A program made the position numbers and the translations under genes. 34,601 nucleotides of DNA from Hymenobacter glacialis (GTDB taxonomy: Bacteria > Bacteroidota > Bacteroidia > Cytophagales > Hymenobacteraceae), in contig NZ_MDZC01000063.1 of assembly GCF_001816165.1 (NCBI RefSeq), forward strand, positions 1-34,601, read 5' to 3'. The notes beneath the pieces are model-generated. The model was not told the DNA's origin. It did not search any database and was given only the letters and a program-made list of their open reading frames with translations. This document shows positions 15,959 through 24,358 of the stretch, in pieces. The first letter of the stretch is position 1, and every line of letters begins with the position of its first letter.

Positions 15959-17830
15959 CTAGCTGTCCTGCGACAATATTAGCACCGCATACGGAGCCAG
16001 CCCAATGCTGCCGTGCCAGGCGTAGCCGTCGCGGTCGCCCGCCGTGGCATCCACGCCAATGCTTTCAAAATCGCCAAAATCGCCGTCGTAGCCCCGCCAG
16101 TCGCTGTTGAAGCGCACGCGCCAGTGGCCGGGGCCGGGCAGGCCAACGGCGTAGGCCTCGTGGGCTTGGTTGGCGAAGTTGGCCAGCACCACGGTGGTAT
16201 CGCCGGGGCTGGCGTTCTCACCGTCGGCCCGGCGGGCGAAGGCCACCAGCTTGGCCTCGTCGTTCACGTGGAAGACGTGGGTGTGCTGCCCGCTCAGGCC
16301 CCGCGTATGGCCGTGGAAGTTGCGGCGCAGGCTAATGAGGTCGCGGTAGAGGTGCACCAGGCCGGCGCGCGTTTCCACATCGGCCCACACCAGCGGCTCT
16401 GCGTCGTTGAACTCGCCGAGGGCCAGGAACTCCTGGCCTTGGAACAGCATCGGGATGCCCGGCGCCGTGAGCACCAGGGCCGCCCCAAGCACGGTGCGCT
16501 TCTTGGAAAAATAGCCGTCGGCGTCGCCGGGCATGATTTCTTCGGCCACGCGACTTTTGCCGTTGGCCACTTCGTCGTGGCTTTCGGTGTAAATGACGCG
16601 CCGGAACGCGTCGTCGTTGTATGACTCCGAGATGGCGCCCGCCACGGCCGCCATGTTGCGGTCGGCGTCGTGCGGGGCCGTGAGGGCCTCCACCACGGGG
16701 TATACAAACGAGCTATCCCACTGCGAGTCGAAGCCCTGGCCGCCGTCGGCCACGCTGGCCGTGATGCCGGCGTTGCCGCGCATGTCTTCGGCAATGGTGA
16801 TTTTCCAGGGCATGGTCTGGTCGATTTCCTCGTTTATCCAGCGCATCAGGCTCCAGCCTTCGGGCAGGTCGGCGCCGGGGTCTTCCTCGCCGTGCACGTT
16901 GCGGATGAAGGCAATGGCATCGGCCCGCAGGCCGTCGACGCGGTAGTCCTGCAGCCACATCAGGGCATTGTCGCGGAGGTACTGGCGCACCTCGGGCCGG
17001 CCGAAATCGGGGCGGTTGTCGCCCCAGGGCGTTTCGGCCCGCCAGTCGTTGTAAAAATAGATGCCGCCGCCGTCGTTCTCCTGCCAGCCGTCGAACTGCC
17101 AGAGGTCGAGGTCGCCGGGGCCGAAGTGGTTGTACACCACGTCCAGCACCACGGCAATGCCGTGCTGGTGGGCCTGCTTCACCATTTCCTTGAAGGCCAC
17201 GGGCCCGCCGTAGTCACTCTCCAGCGCAAACGGGTTCGAGGGGTTGTAGCCCCAGGAGCGGCTGCCCGGAAACTCGGTAGCCGGCAGCAGCTCAATGCAG
17301 TTGATGCCGAGGTCGCGCAGGTAAGGCAGCTTCTCGGCCACGCTCATAAAAGTGCCCACTGCGTTGGCATCGGGCGCGTTGAAAGTGCCCACGTGCAGCT
17401 CGTATATCACTAGCTCGTTCCAGGCGGGCATCTGGAAATGGTCGTCGCCCCAGTCAAAGTGCGGGTCGTGCACCACGGAAGAGCCGGCCGAGTTGGTTAC
17501 CTGGCGGGCGTAGGGGTCGTTGCGGTCAAACCCCTGTTTTCCGTTGGTAATGTGGTACTTGTATTCGGCGCCGGGCTGCACGCCGGGCACGTCCAGGGCC
17601 CAGTAGCCATCGGCTTCGTGTTGCAGCGGGTGCTGGGTGGCGTTCCAGTCGTTGAACGTGCCCACCAGGCTCACGGCATCGGCGTGGGGTGCCCACACCC
17701 GGAACGTGGTGCCCGTGGCGTGGGGCACCGCGCCCATGCCGAGCTGCGGGGCAGAGGAAGAAGTGGCGGGGGAAGGAGCAGGCGCGGCCTTGGCACGCGC
17801 TTTAGAAGCGGAATTGGAAGCGGGAGGCAT
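15959..17830 (-). CDS. GH13 alpha-glucan enzyme, branching-enzyme-like
   Basis: A 623-residue protein with an N-terminal Ala/Pro/Ser-rich stretch (residues 1-~40), a CBM48/E-set domain (TTFRVWAPHADAVSLVGTFNDWN) and a GH13 barrel. The four GH13 regions are visible: DVVYNHFGP, GLRADAIAF (nucleophile Asp), IAEDM (acid/base Glu) and TESHDEVANGK (transition-state Asp). The C-terminus holds a beta domain (VLANFANQAHEAYAVGLPG). CBM48 plus the partner glycogen synthase upstream suggests 1,4-alpha-glucan branching; related trehalohydrolase-like activity is not excluded. ATG 17830 (MPPASNSASKARAK) is preferred to a longer frame opening at 17899. A perfect 20-bp palindrome lies 27 bases upstream. Confidence 0.85.
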   Translation of the reverse strand: MPPASNSASKARAKAAPAPSPATSSSAPQLGMGAVPHATGTTFRVWAPHADAVSLVGTFNDWNATQHPLQHEADGYWALDVPGVQPGAEYKYHITNGKQGFDRNDPYARQVTNSAGSSVVHDPHFDWGDDHFQMPAWNELVIYELHVGTFNAPDANAVGTFMSVAEKLPYLRDLGINCIELLPATEFPGSRSWGYNPSNPFALESDYGGPVAFKEMVKQAHQHGIAVVLDVVYNHFGPGDLDLWQFDGWQENDGGGIYFYNDWRAETPWGDNRPDFGRPEVRQYLRDNALMWLQDYRVDGLRADAIAFIRNVHGEEDPGADLPEGWSLMRWINEEIDQTMPWKITIAEDMRGNAGITASVADGGQGFDSQWDSSFVYPVVEALTAPHDADRNMAAVAGAISESYNDDAFRRVIYTESHDEVANGKSRVAEEIMPGDADGYFSKKRTVLGAALVLTAPGIPMLFQGQEFLALGEFNDAEPLVWADVETRAGLVHLYRDLISLRRNFHGHTRGLSGQHTHVFHVNDEAKLVAFARRADGENASPGDTTVVLANFANQAHEAYAVGLPGPGHWRVRFNSDWRGYDGDFGDFESIGVDATAGDRDGYAWHGSIGLAPYAVLILSQDS

Positions 17831-17856
17831 TAAGAAATGATGAGCCAGCGGCGCGC

Positions 17857-17876
17857 ACAACCGCAAATGCGGTTGT
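17857..17876. promoter_or_regulatory. perfect palindrome upstream of the GH13 gene (operator candidate)
   Basis: ACAACCGCA (17857-17865) and TGCGGTTGT (17868-17876) are exact reverse complements around AA. The site lies 27 bases upstream of the GH13 start on the minus strand and 141 bases upstream of the divergent gene at 18017, a typical place for a dimeric repressor or activator. Confidence 0.45.
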
Positions 17877-18016
17877 TGGCGGGCAGCAGGTAGCCCCACA
17901 ATACGAAACCGTGGCTCCGATGGATAAAAGCGCTGGGAATTCTCCCCTCAAGCCACTCAAAAACAGGTGCCGTAACCGGGCACTACGGTTTCGCCTTTTT
18001 TTGTCGACTTTCGGGC

Positions 18017-18694
18017 ATGAATGCTGTCATTCCCCCTTCCAGTACCGAGGAGCCTGCGGCCCTGGTTCGCCGACGCCACACCCGTCGGCAGTTTGCCAAA
18101 ACGCTGGGCTACCTGGGGCCGGCGCTGGTGCTGGCGGGCGGGGTAGCGCCGGTGCTGGCGGGCACCGAGCCGCTCACCGGTCTGCGGGCGGTGGAGCTGC
18201 TGCTGGGCGCGTCCTACCTCGTGCTGATGCTGCGCAAAATCTGGCAGCTGCGCCTCAACCCATTTCACCAGAGCGCGGTGGCGTGGCTGGAGCTGGCGGC
18301 TGCGGCCATTCTGGCCATTGAGAGCTACCAGCTCTGGCACCGCTACCACGAGGCCGAGCTGGCCGGTGCGCCGGTTCAGGTGCCCGTGTTGCCTTGGCTG
18401 TACGCCGCCGTGGCCGTCGTGTACGTGGTGCTGGCTTTCCGCATGCGGCAGCTGGCCACGCGGCAATATCTGCACCTGCACGCCGAGGGCTTTGCTGTGC
18501 GCACGGGCCAGGCTGGCCAGGCGCACAACCTGCGCTGGGCCGACATTGCCACCGTGGAAGCGGCCGGTGCCACCAGCGTACTCATACGCCGCACCGATGG
18601 CCAGGAGCACCGCATCGCATTCGATGGCCTGCCCGATGGCCAAGCCCACCGCGACCGCCTGCTGGCGCACCTGCGCAAATCAATAAATGGATAG
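18017..18694 (+). CDS. membrane protein of unknown function with PH-like C-terminal part
   Basis: A 225-residue protein with no family I can name. After a basic N-terminal segment (RRRHTRRQFAKTLG) there are about four hydrophobic segments (near residues 32-48, 58-74, 90-110 and 128-146). The C-terminal ~75 residues (YLHLHAEGFAVRTGQAGQAHNLRWADIATVEAAGATSVLIRRTDGQ) look like a small beta-rich, PH/bPH2-like cytoplasmic domain. It is divergent from the GH13 gene. A membrane-localised regulatory or structural role is possible but unproven. Confidence 0.65.
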   Translation: MNAVIPPSSTEEPAALVRRRHTRRQFAKTLGYLGPALVLAGGVAPVLAGTEPLTGLRAVELLLGASYLVLMLRKIWQLRLNPFHQSAVAWLELAAAAILAIESYQLWHRYHEAELAGAPVQVPVLPWLYAAVAVVYVVLAFRMRQLATRQYLHLHAEGFAVRTGQAGQAHNLRWADIATVEAAGATSVLIRRTDGQEHRIAFDGLPDGQAHRDRLLAHLRKSING

Positions 18695-18856
18695 CGGAGG
18701 AGGTTGCCAGCATGACGTTCTAAAAAGCTTTACTAGATGAGCGTTAGCGGTTAACAGATTTCTGGCATTTTTGGCAATATAAATTCAGCACTGGCGTGAG
18801 CAATTTGCGCCCCGAAGATGTTGAGTGCTCATTGCTTCCCCGTTACCCACTACAGA

Positions 18857-19264
18857 ATGCGTCGTTCCAAACCGGTTATTTTTGGTCTCTACGGCTGGTC
18901 GCCCGAGTATGGCTTCCGGTACATCCACCCCGCCAACCGCCGCTCGTTTGAGTTGCTGGAACCGGTGGGCAAGCTATTTGAGAAAATCAGCGAAGACGAA
19001 GAAGGCGAGTGGGTTACGATTCGCTACGACGAGCAGCAGTTTCTGGTGAAGCCCGAGCTGTTTAAGGAAATCTACCACAAGCCCGCGTTCAGCTTTGGCG
19101 ACTCGGTGGAGGAGGTGACGCCCGCCCCCGGCGAGTACCGCCACTTTGGGCTCATATCAGACGTGTTCTGGGACGAAAGCACCGACACCGCCACCTTCCA
19201 GATTGTAGAGCGCAAGCGAAAGCTGCCGCGGGTGTTCACCGCCGCCGAGCTGCGGGCCGACTAG
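18857..19264 (+). CDS. small conserved hypothetical protein (possibly DUF6960)
   Basis: A 135-residue soluble protein. The opening KPVIFGLYGWSPEYGFRYIHPANRRSFELLEPVGKLFEKISEDEEGEWVTIRYDEQQFLVKPELFKE resembles DUF6960-type proteins of Bacteroidota, an assignment I hold loosely. The later part (GEYRHFGLISDVFWDESTDTATFQIVERKRK) looks like a beta-rich tail. No catalytic motif, signal peptide or membrane segment is visible. ATG 18857 is chosen because the conserved part begins there; an in-frame upstream ATG at 18818 adds 13 residues. Its stop is followed within 13 bases by a perfect long palindrome. Confidence 0.65.
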   Translation: MRRSKPVIFGLYGWSPEYGFRYIHPANRRSFELLEPVGKLFEKISEDEEGEWVTIRYDEQQFLVKPELFKEIYHKPAFSFGDSVEEVTPAPGEYRHFGLISDVFWDESTDTATFQIVERKRKLPRVFTAAELRAD

Positions 19265-19276
19265 CTGTAACCAGCT

Positions 19277-19372
19277 GCACGTCATGCTGAGCGCAGCCGA
19301 AGCATCTCTACCGCAATGGTAATTAGTTACTTCCACGGTAGAGATGCTTCGGCTGCGCTCAGCATGACGTGC
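19277..19372. repeat. dispersed long palindrome, copy 2 of 3 (perfect 37-bp arms)
   Basis: Arms at 19277-19313 and 19336-19372 are exact reverse complements over 37 bases, with a 22-base spacer. The arm (TCATGCTGAGCGCAGCCGAA, then GCATCTCTACCG) is the same family as copies 1 and 3. It lies between convergent genes (stops at 19264 and 19392), so it could serve as a bidirectional terminator as well as being a mobile repeat. Confidence 0.92.
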
Positions 19373-19391
19373 AAACACCTCGCGCGTCGCC

Positions 19392-20744
19392 TCAGATGCC
19401 CAGCCAGATGGCGCCTACCACGCCGGCCACGCCCAGGGCCAGCAGCAGCGCGTAGAGCGGCCACACAAACTTCAGCCACTGGTCGAAGCGAACGCCGCAG
19501 ATGGCCAGCATGGCCAGCAGGGCGCCATTGGTGGGGGTGATGAGCTCGCACAAGCCGGCGGCGTACTGAAAAGCCAGCACCACCACTTGGCGCGACATGC
19601 CAATCAAATCGGCCAGCGGCGCAAACAGCGGCATGGTGAGCGTGGCCTGCCCGCTCACGCTGGGCACCGGCAGGTGCAGGGCGGTCTGCACCACCATCAT
19701 GCCCAGGGCCGAAAATGTGACCGGTAAATTGGCCAGCGGCGCCGACATGCCCTGCACAATGGTGTCGACAATGTGGCCCTGCTCCAGCACCACGAAAATG
19801 GCGCGGGCAAACCCAATGAGCAGCGCCGAAAAAGCAATGTCGCGGAAGCCCGTCACGAAGCCCTCGGCCGTGCCCGACAGCCCCAGCCCGCCCAGCAGGC
19901 CCGCGCCCACGCCCAAGGCAAAAAACAGCGCGCCCATCTGGTCAAAATCCCAGCCCAGGGCCACCACGCCGTAGCCGAAAAAGGAGAACATCACCAGCAG
20001 CAGCAACAGCACCAAGCCGTGGCGCTGGCCCGCCGGAGCGTCCACGGCCAGGCCCGCATCCTCGGCCAGGGCGCTGGGGGCCACCCGGTGGCGAATGGCG
20101 TGGCGCATGGTGCCCGCAATCCAGAGGGCCACGGCCGGCACCAGCAGCGCCAGGCGGTAGCCCCCGCCCGAGAGCAGCGGCAGCTGCGCCAGTTTCTGGG
20201 CAATGCCCACCTGAAAGGGATTGATGGGGCTAAAGGCCGCGCCTACAATAGCCGCCCCGATGCTGGCCGCCACCGCCGTGATGACCGGATAGCCCAGCCG
20301 GCGCATGAGCACGAGCAGCACCGGTACCAGGGGCACAATTTCCTCGCCCATGTTCTCCAGCGCGCCCATGGTGGCAAAAAGCAGGCTCACTACCGGAATA
20401 ACCAGCACCTCGCGGCCGTGGGCGCGGGCCAGCAGCCAGTCCACGCCGTGGCGCAGGGCGCCGGTCTGGTCGAGCACCGTGAACGCGCCCCCGGCCAGGA
20501 AGATGAGGAAGATGACGCCCGCCGCGTCGGCCATGCCTTTGGGGATGTCCACGAGCATGTCGAGCGGGCCCACGGGCGTGGCGGGCACGCGCTGGTAGGA
20601 GCCCGGCACCACCACCTCCCGGCCGGTGGCTTCGTTCTTTTGGCGGGCAAACTGGCCGGCCGGCAGCACGTAGCTCAGCGCGGCGGCTAACATAATGAAA
20701 CCCACCAGCAGGACCAGTGGGTGGGGAAATCGAAAGCTGTTCAT
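19392..20744 (-). CDS. YfcC/DcuC-type membrane carrier
   Basis: A 450-residue protein with about 11-12 membrane segments, of the YfcC branch of the DcuC superfamily (C4-dicarboxylate or basic amino acid carriers). Family features are HPLVLLVGFIMLAAALSYVLPAGQF at the start, GVIFLIFLAGGAFTVLDQTGAL, the polar re-entrant patterns ENMGEEIVPLVPVL and SPINPFQVGIAQ, and in the second half HLPVPSVSGQATLTMPLFAPLADL and GLCELITPTNGALLA. ATG 20744 gives MNSFRFPHP; an ATG at 20762 adds six residues. Substrate unknown; peptides or amino acids are possible. Confidence 0.9.
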   Translation of the reverse strand: MNSFRFPHPLVLLVGFIMLAAALSYVLPAGQFARQKNEATGREVVVPGSYQRVPATPVGPLDMLVDIPKGMADAAGVIFLIFLAGGAFTVLDQTGALRHGVDWLLARAHGREVLVIPVVSLLFATMGALENMGEEIVPLVPVLLVLMRRLGYPVITAVAASIGAAIVGAAFSPINPFQVGIAQKLAQLPLLSGGGYRLALLVPAVALWIAGTMRHAIRHRVAPSALAEDAGLAVDAPAGQRHGLVLLLLLVMFSFFGYGVVALGWDFDQMGALFFALGVGAGLLGGLGLSGTAEGFVTGFRDIAFSALLIGFARAIFVVLEQGHIVDTIVQGMSAPLANLPVTFSALGMMVVQTALHLPVPSVSGQATLTMPLFAPLADLIGMSRQVVVLAFQYAAGLCELITPTNGALLAMLAICGVRFDQWLKFVWPLYALLLALGVAGVVGAIWLGI

Positions 20745-20867
20745 GGCACAAAGAAGGGCCACGGGAACTTAGCGCCCCGGGTGCGGGGGTTAACTTGCAG
20801 GGCCGGGGAGGTGGCCCGTTCGCGGCCCCGCCGCACCACCCGTCGTTTCCAAGCCCTCTGGTTCTCC

Positions 20868-21113
20868 ATGACCATCACCGACTTCAAAGCCCTGCATCAG
20901 CGCCTGCAGGCCGAGCACCTGGCCCGGCACGGCACCCGCCTAGCCGAGCGCCAGGAAGACAGCTTCGAGCTGACGCTGTATGCCGTGGAGGGCTTTTACG
21001 CCGAAACATGGCGCAGCCGCGGCGAGGAGCCCCTGCTGTTCATCCACGTATTTCAAAAACCGGCCGGCCTGGGTGACTACCTGCGCCTGGTGCAACTGCC
21101 CGGCAACCTGTGA
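20868..21113 (+). CDS. small hypothetical protein
   Basis: An 81-residue acidic/aromatic protein (MTITDFKALHQRLQAEHL ... DSFELTLYAVEGFYAETW ... LLFIHVFQKPAGLGDYLRLVQLP). I recognise no family; it reads as one helix followed by beta strands. The ATG at 20868 is preferred over a longer frame opening at 20721 because the upstream codons look like noncoding DNA. It precedes the alpha/beta hydrolase gene by 53 bases on the same strand and may be co-transcribed with it. Confidence 0.5.
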   Translation: MTITDFKALHQRLQAEHLARHGTRLAERQEDSFELTLYAVEGFYAETWRSRGEEPLLFIHVFQKPAGLGDYLRLVQLPGNL

Positions 21114-21166
21114 GGTCCTTGCGCCGCCTGCGCAACGGTGCTGCTGGGCTTTTGAACACAAGTGAC

Positions 21167-22171
21167 ATGCGAATCTGGGGGTTAATACTGGTGCTGCAAC
21201 TGGGGCTGGCCGCTGCCGCCAGCGCGCAAACAGCCCTGCCCCGCCGCACGCCGGCCGAGTTTGGGTTCCGGCATTTGGTGGTGATGTACGGGCGCGACAG
21301 CGTGGACGTGCTGGTGCTTTCACAGCCCGGCGAAGAGAAACAGAAGAAGCCGTTGCTTTTTTGGGTGCAGGGCTCATTGCCGACCCCATTGGTGCTGTAT
21401 GACCGCCAAGGCGCCTTTCCTGTGTTTCCTTTTCACCCCAAGGCCGTGCTCAAAAACTGCCATCTGGTCATCGTGAGCAAGCCTGGCATTCCGCTTATGG
21501 CCGACGTGGAGGGCCGCGACCCCAATCAGATGTTCGGCCGCACTGCCCCGCCGCCGTACTACTGCGCCCGCAATTACCTGGACTACTTTGTGCAGCGCGA
21601 CGTGGCTTTGTTACGCTATATCAAAAAGCAGCCGTGGGTTGATAAATCGCACGTAGTAGCAGCGGGCCATTCGCAGGGTAGTACAATAGTGGCACACTTG
21701 GCCGCCGTGCCGGGCTTGGTGAGCCACGCCGTGTACTTGAGTGGTAACTCACTGGGCCAACTCATGTCAATGTTGGCCGAGAGCCGGCAGAGGGAAGATT
21801 CGGTGGCAGCCGTTGCTACCTTCCAGCGTTGGCAAACCGCAGTTGCCCACCCCACCTTCGCCGACTGCGTGGGCGATGACCCGCGCAGCTTGTTTGGCTT
21901 CGGGACGGCCGTGCTGCCGATGTTGCTGCGCGTTCAGGTGCCTGTGTATGTGGGCTACGGTACCCGTGACCGCGGCGTAGCCGGCAACGACTTCCTGCGG
22001 CTGGAGTGCATCCGCCTGCACAAAACCAACTTCACGTTCCGTGAGTATCCCGGCCGTGAGCACAACTTTTTCGGTTTCAAAGGCGGCCAAATCAATTACG
22101 ACGATTTTTACTGGGACCGGGTAGGCGACGAGTTTCTGCGCTGGGCCGGGCTGCTGCCCAACAGCAAGTAG
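21167..22171 (+). CDS. secreted alpha/beta hydrolase (prolyl-oligopeptidase-like)
   Basis: A 334-residue protein with a signal peptide (MRIWGLILVLQLGLAAAASAQ). The nucleophile elbow GHSQG is in HVVAAGHSQGSTIVAHLAAVPG, a probable acid Asp in YVGYGTRDRGVAGNDF, and the catalytic His in YPGREHNFFGF, so the Ser-Asp-His triad is complete. It probably works in the periplasm or outside as an esterase or peptidase; the substrate is unknown. The ATG at 21167 gives the signal peptide; a frame opening at 21110 is rejected for that reason. The GT39 gene follows after 39 bases. Confidence 0.82.
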   Translation: MRIWGLILVLQLGLAAAASAQTALPRRTPAEFGFRHLVVMYGRDSVDVLVLSQPGEEKQKKPLLFWVQGSLPTPLVLYDRQGAFPVFPFHPKAVLKNCHLVIVSKPGIPLMADVEGRDPNQMFGRTAPPPYYCARNYLDYFVQRDVALLRYIKKQPWVDKSHVVAAGHSQGSTIVAHLAAVPGLVSHAVYLSGNSLGQLMSMLAESRQREDSVAAVATFQRWQTAVAHPTFADCVGDDPRSLFGFGTAVLPMLLRVQVPVYVGYGTRDRGVAGNDFLRLECIRLHKTNFTFREYPGREHNFFGFKGGQINYDDFYWDRVGDEFLRWAGLLPNSK

Positions 22172-22210
22172 CGAAACGGCTGTATTGGTTTTCTGCCGAC
22201 CTTGGGCCGC

Positions 22211-23752
22211 ATGAAACGCTTCCTCCCGCTGGCCTTTGCGCTGCTCAAATTCGTGTCGGGCTTCTTCCTCATCAACTCTGCCTACGAGCTGCAGCGCGAC
22301 GAATACCTCTATCTCAACCAGGGCCAGCACCTGGCCTGGGGCTACCTGGAAGTGCCACCGCTCATTGCGGCGCAGGGCTGGGTGAGCCTGCATCTGGGCG
22401 GGGCCGAAGGCTGGGTGAAGTTCTGGCCCTTCTTGTGGGACGCGGCTACCATGTACCTGGTGGTACGGCTGGCCGGGCGGCTGGGCGGCGGCTGGTTTGC
22501 TCAAACGCTGGCAGGCGTGTGCTATCTGTGCACGGCTTTTGCCCGCCTCAACTTGCTGTTTCAACCCAACTCGTTTGAAGTGTTTGGCTTTCTGATGTGC
22601 CTGTACGGGCTGGTGCGCTACCTGCAGGAGGAGCGGGCCCGCTACCTCTATCTGGTGGGAGTGGGGCTGGGGTTGGGCTTGCTGAACAAGTACACCACGC
22701 TCTTTTTCATTGCGGCGCTGGGCGGGGCGCTGCTGCTCACGCCCGCCCGCCGGCTGCTGGCCAGCCGCCATTTCTGGGGCGCCGCGGGCGTGGCGCTGCT
22801 GCTGTGGCTGCCCAATGTGGTGTGGCAAATCAGCCACGGCGTCCCGTTTCTGCACCACATGGCGCTGCTCAAGCAAACCCAGCTGGTGCACGTGCAGGCC
22901 GCCGATTTCTGGAAGGCCCAGCTGCTGATGTGCTTCCCGGCCCTGCTGGTGTGGGCACCGGGGCTGCTGGCACTGCTGCTGGCACGCGCGTTCCGGCCGT
23001 ACCGGGCCGTGGGGCTGGTGGTGGTGCTGGGCGTGGGCCTGCTGGCCGCGCTGCACGGCAAGGACTACTACGCCCTGGGCTACTACCCGGTGCTGTTTGC
23101 GTTTGGGGCGGTGTGGTGGGCCGAGCGGCTGGCGCGTTTCCGGTGGAAGGCGCTGGCGCAACCCGCGCTGCTGGCCGTGCCCCTGGGCCTGCACCTGGCC
23201 TACCTGCCACTGGCCTGCCCGCTGCGCAGCCCGGCCGCCATGGCGGCCCTACTGCCCCGCTACCAGCACCTGGGCGCCTACCGCTGGGAAGATGGCCAGA
23301 ACCACGCCCTGCCCCAGGACTACGCCGACATGCTGGGCTGGCGCGAAATGGCCGACAAAACCTGGGCCGCCTACCAAACCCTGCCCGATTCGGTGCGCGC
23401 CCACACCCTCATTCACTGCGCCAACTACGGCCAGGCCAGCGCCATCAACTACTATAACCGGCACCGCGCCCTGCCCCCGGCCAACAGCCTCAACGGCAGC
23501 TTCCTGTTCTGGTACCCGCCCCTGAGCCAGTGCCGCGCCCTTATCCTCATCGACGATGAGCCCAACGATGAGCTGGCCCCGCATTTCGCTGCCTACCGCC
23601 GCTTCGGCGCCGTCACCGACCCGTATGCCCGGGAGCGGGGCACGCACATCACCATCGGCCTGCACCCCAACGGATTCATAAAAAACCTCGTGCGCCAGGA
23701 GTGGCGCAGCACCATGAGGGAATGGCAGGGGGATTTGCAAATCGCGAAATAA
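22211..23752 (+). CDS. GT39-like (PMT/ArnT-type) membrane glycosyltransferase
   Basis: A 513-residue protein with 9-10 hydrophobic segments in its first ~340 residues and a soluble C-terminal part of ~170 residues. The first loop carries the GT-C signature acidic motif in AYELQRDEYLYLNQGQHLAWGYLEVPPLIA, where Asp-Glu is the likely catalytic/metal site. GLGLGLLNKYTTLFF is a typical family helix. Such enzymes use lipid-linked sugars to modify proteins or lipids on the periplasmic side; the sugar and acceptor are unknown. ATG 22211 (MKRFLPLAFALLKFVSGFF) is preferred over TTG 22202. Confidence 0.85.
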   Translation: MKRFLPLAFALLKFVSGFFLINSAYELQRDEYLYLNQGQHLAWGYLEVPPLIAAQGWVSLHLGGAEGWVKFWPFLWDAATMYLVVRLAGRLGGGWFAQTLAGVCYLCTAFARLNLLFQPNSFEVFGFLMCLYGLVRYLQEERARYLYLVGVGLGLGLLNKYTTLFFIAALGGALLLTPARRLLASRHFWGAAGVALLLWLPNVVWQISHGVPFLHHMALLKQTQLVHVQAADFWKAQLLMCFPALLVWAPGLLALLLARAFRPYRAVGLVVVLGVGLLAALHGKDYYALGYYPVLFAFGAVWWAERLARFRWKALAQPALLAVPLGLHLAYLPLACPLRSPAAMAALLPRYQHLGAYRWEDGQNHALPQDYADMLGWREMADKTWAAYQTLPDSVRAHTLIHCANYGQASAINYYNRHRALPPANSLNGSFLFWYPPLSQCRALILIDDEPNDELAPHFAAYRRFGAVTDPYARERGTHITIGLHPNGFIKNLVRQEWRSTMREWQGDLQIAK

Positions 23753-23799
23753 TCATACATATACAGCAGCTGCCTATGTTGCTGCATAAATAGCTTCAG

Positions 23800-23842
23800 C
23801 TAATCGGAATAGGTGTTTATTCCTGATTAGTGCGTAATTTTA
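23800..23842. promoter_or_regulatory. hairpin abutting a promoter-like box before the BLUF gene
   Basis: CTAATCGGAATA (23800-23811) pairs with TATTCCTGATTAG (23818-23830) with one bulged base. TAATTTTA (23835-23842) directly after it matches the TAnnTTTG -7 box except for its last base, about 50 bases before the BLUF ATG. The inverted repeat could be an operator, or the terminator of the upstream glycosyltransferase. Confidence 0.4.
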
Positions 23843-23892
23843 CGGAGGCTACCCGAGCTGTGTAGTTGGATTGTAGTGGGAGGCTTTCTGTA

Positions 23893-24336
23893 ATGTTTAT
23901 TCGTCAATTAATCTACTGCAGCACTGCCACAAGGCCGCTGGCCGATGAGGAGATGCAGGAGTTAATCGTTCAGTCGAGCGTGCGCAACGCCGCGCGGGCC
24001 ATCACCAGCTTCCTCTACTGTGCCAATCCGGGCTACCTGCACGTGCTGGAAGGCGACCACCAGGCCGTAGCGCAGCTCCAGGCCCGCCTCAGCCAGGATG
24101 CCCGCCACGCCGATATGGTGACCATAATGGACGAAACCAGCACGACTCGCCTGTTTCCCGGCTTAAACATGGGCAGCGCCTACCTGACTTCGGCGGCCCT
24201 CGCCCGACTGGCCGGTTACCTCGACCCCCAATACCGTTCGGTCCTGCTGCCTACTTCCTGCAATTCCCAGGAAGTGATTATGGACTTGCTGCACGAATTC
24301 GTGGCCGAACAAAGCTTGTCCATCCGGCCCTGCTAG
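23893..24336 (+). CDS. BLUF-domain protein with altered flavin-site residues
   Basis: A 147-residue protein that fits the FAD-binding blue-light sensor fold: MFIRQLIYCSTATRPL (conserved Tyr at residue 8), QSSVRNAARAITSFLYC (conserved Asn region and the ITG-like strand), GYLHVLEGDHQAVAQLQARLSQDARH, and RLFPGLNMGSAYL. Two usual photocycle positions differ: the Gln of FxQxLEG reads His (LHVLEG), and the Trp of the WxMG motif reads Leu (LNMG). Around 50 C-terminal residues follow, possibly two capping helices. No effector domain is fused. ATG 23893 is the family start. It may still bind flavin, but normal photochemistry is doubtful. Confidence 0.82.
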   Translation: MFIRQLIYCSTATRPLADEEMQELIVQSSVRNAARAITSFLYCANPGYLHVLEGDHQAVAQLQARLSQDARHADMVTIMDETSTTRLFPGLNMGSAYLTSAALARLAGYLDPQYRSVLLPTSCNSQEVIMDLLHEFVAEQSLSIRPC

Positions 24337-24358
24337 GAGGTCCGGCACAGCTAGCCTG

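Noticed and set aside
18708..18721. CAGCATGACGTTCT, identical to the outer end of the long palindrome family
   Set aside because: Only 14 bases without a second arm; could be a remnant but is too short to call.
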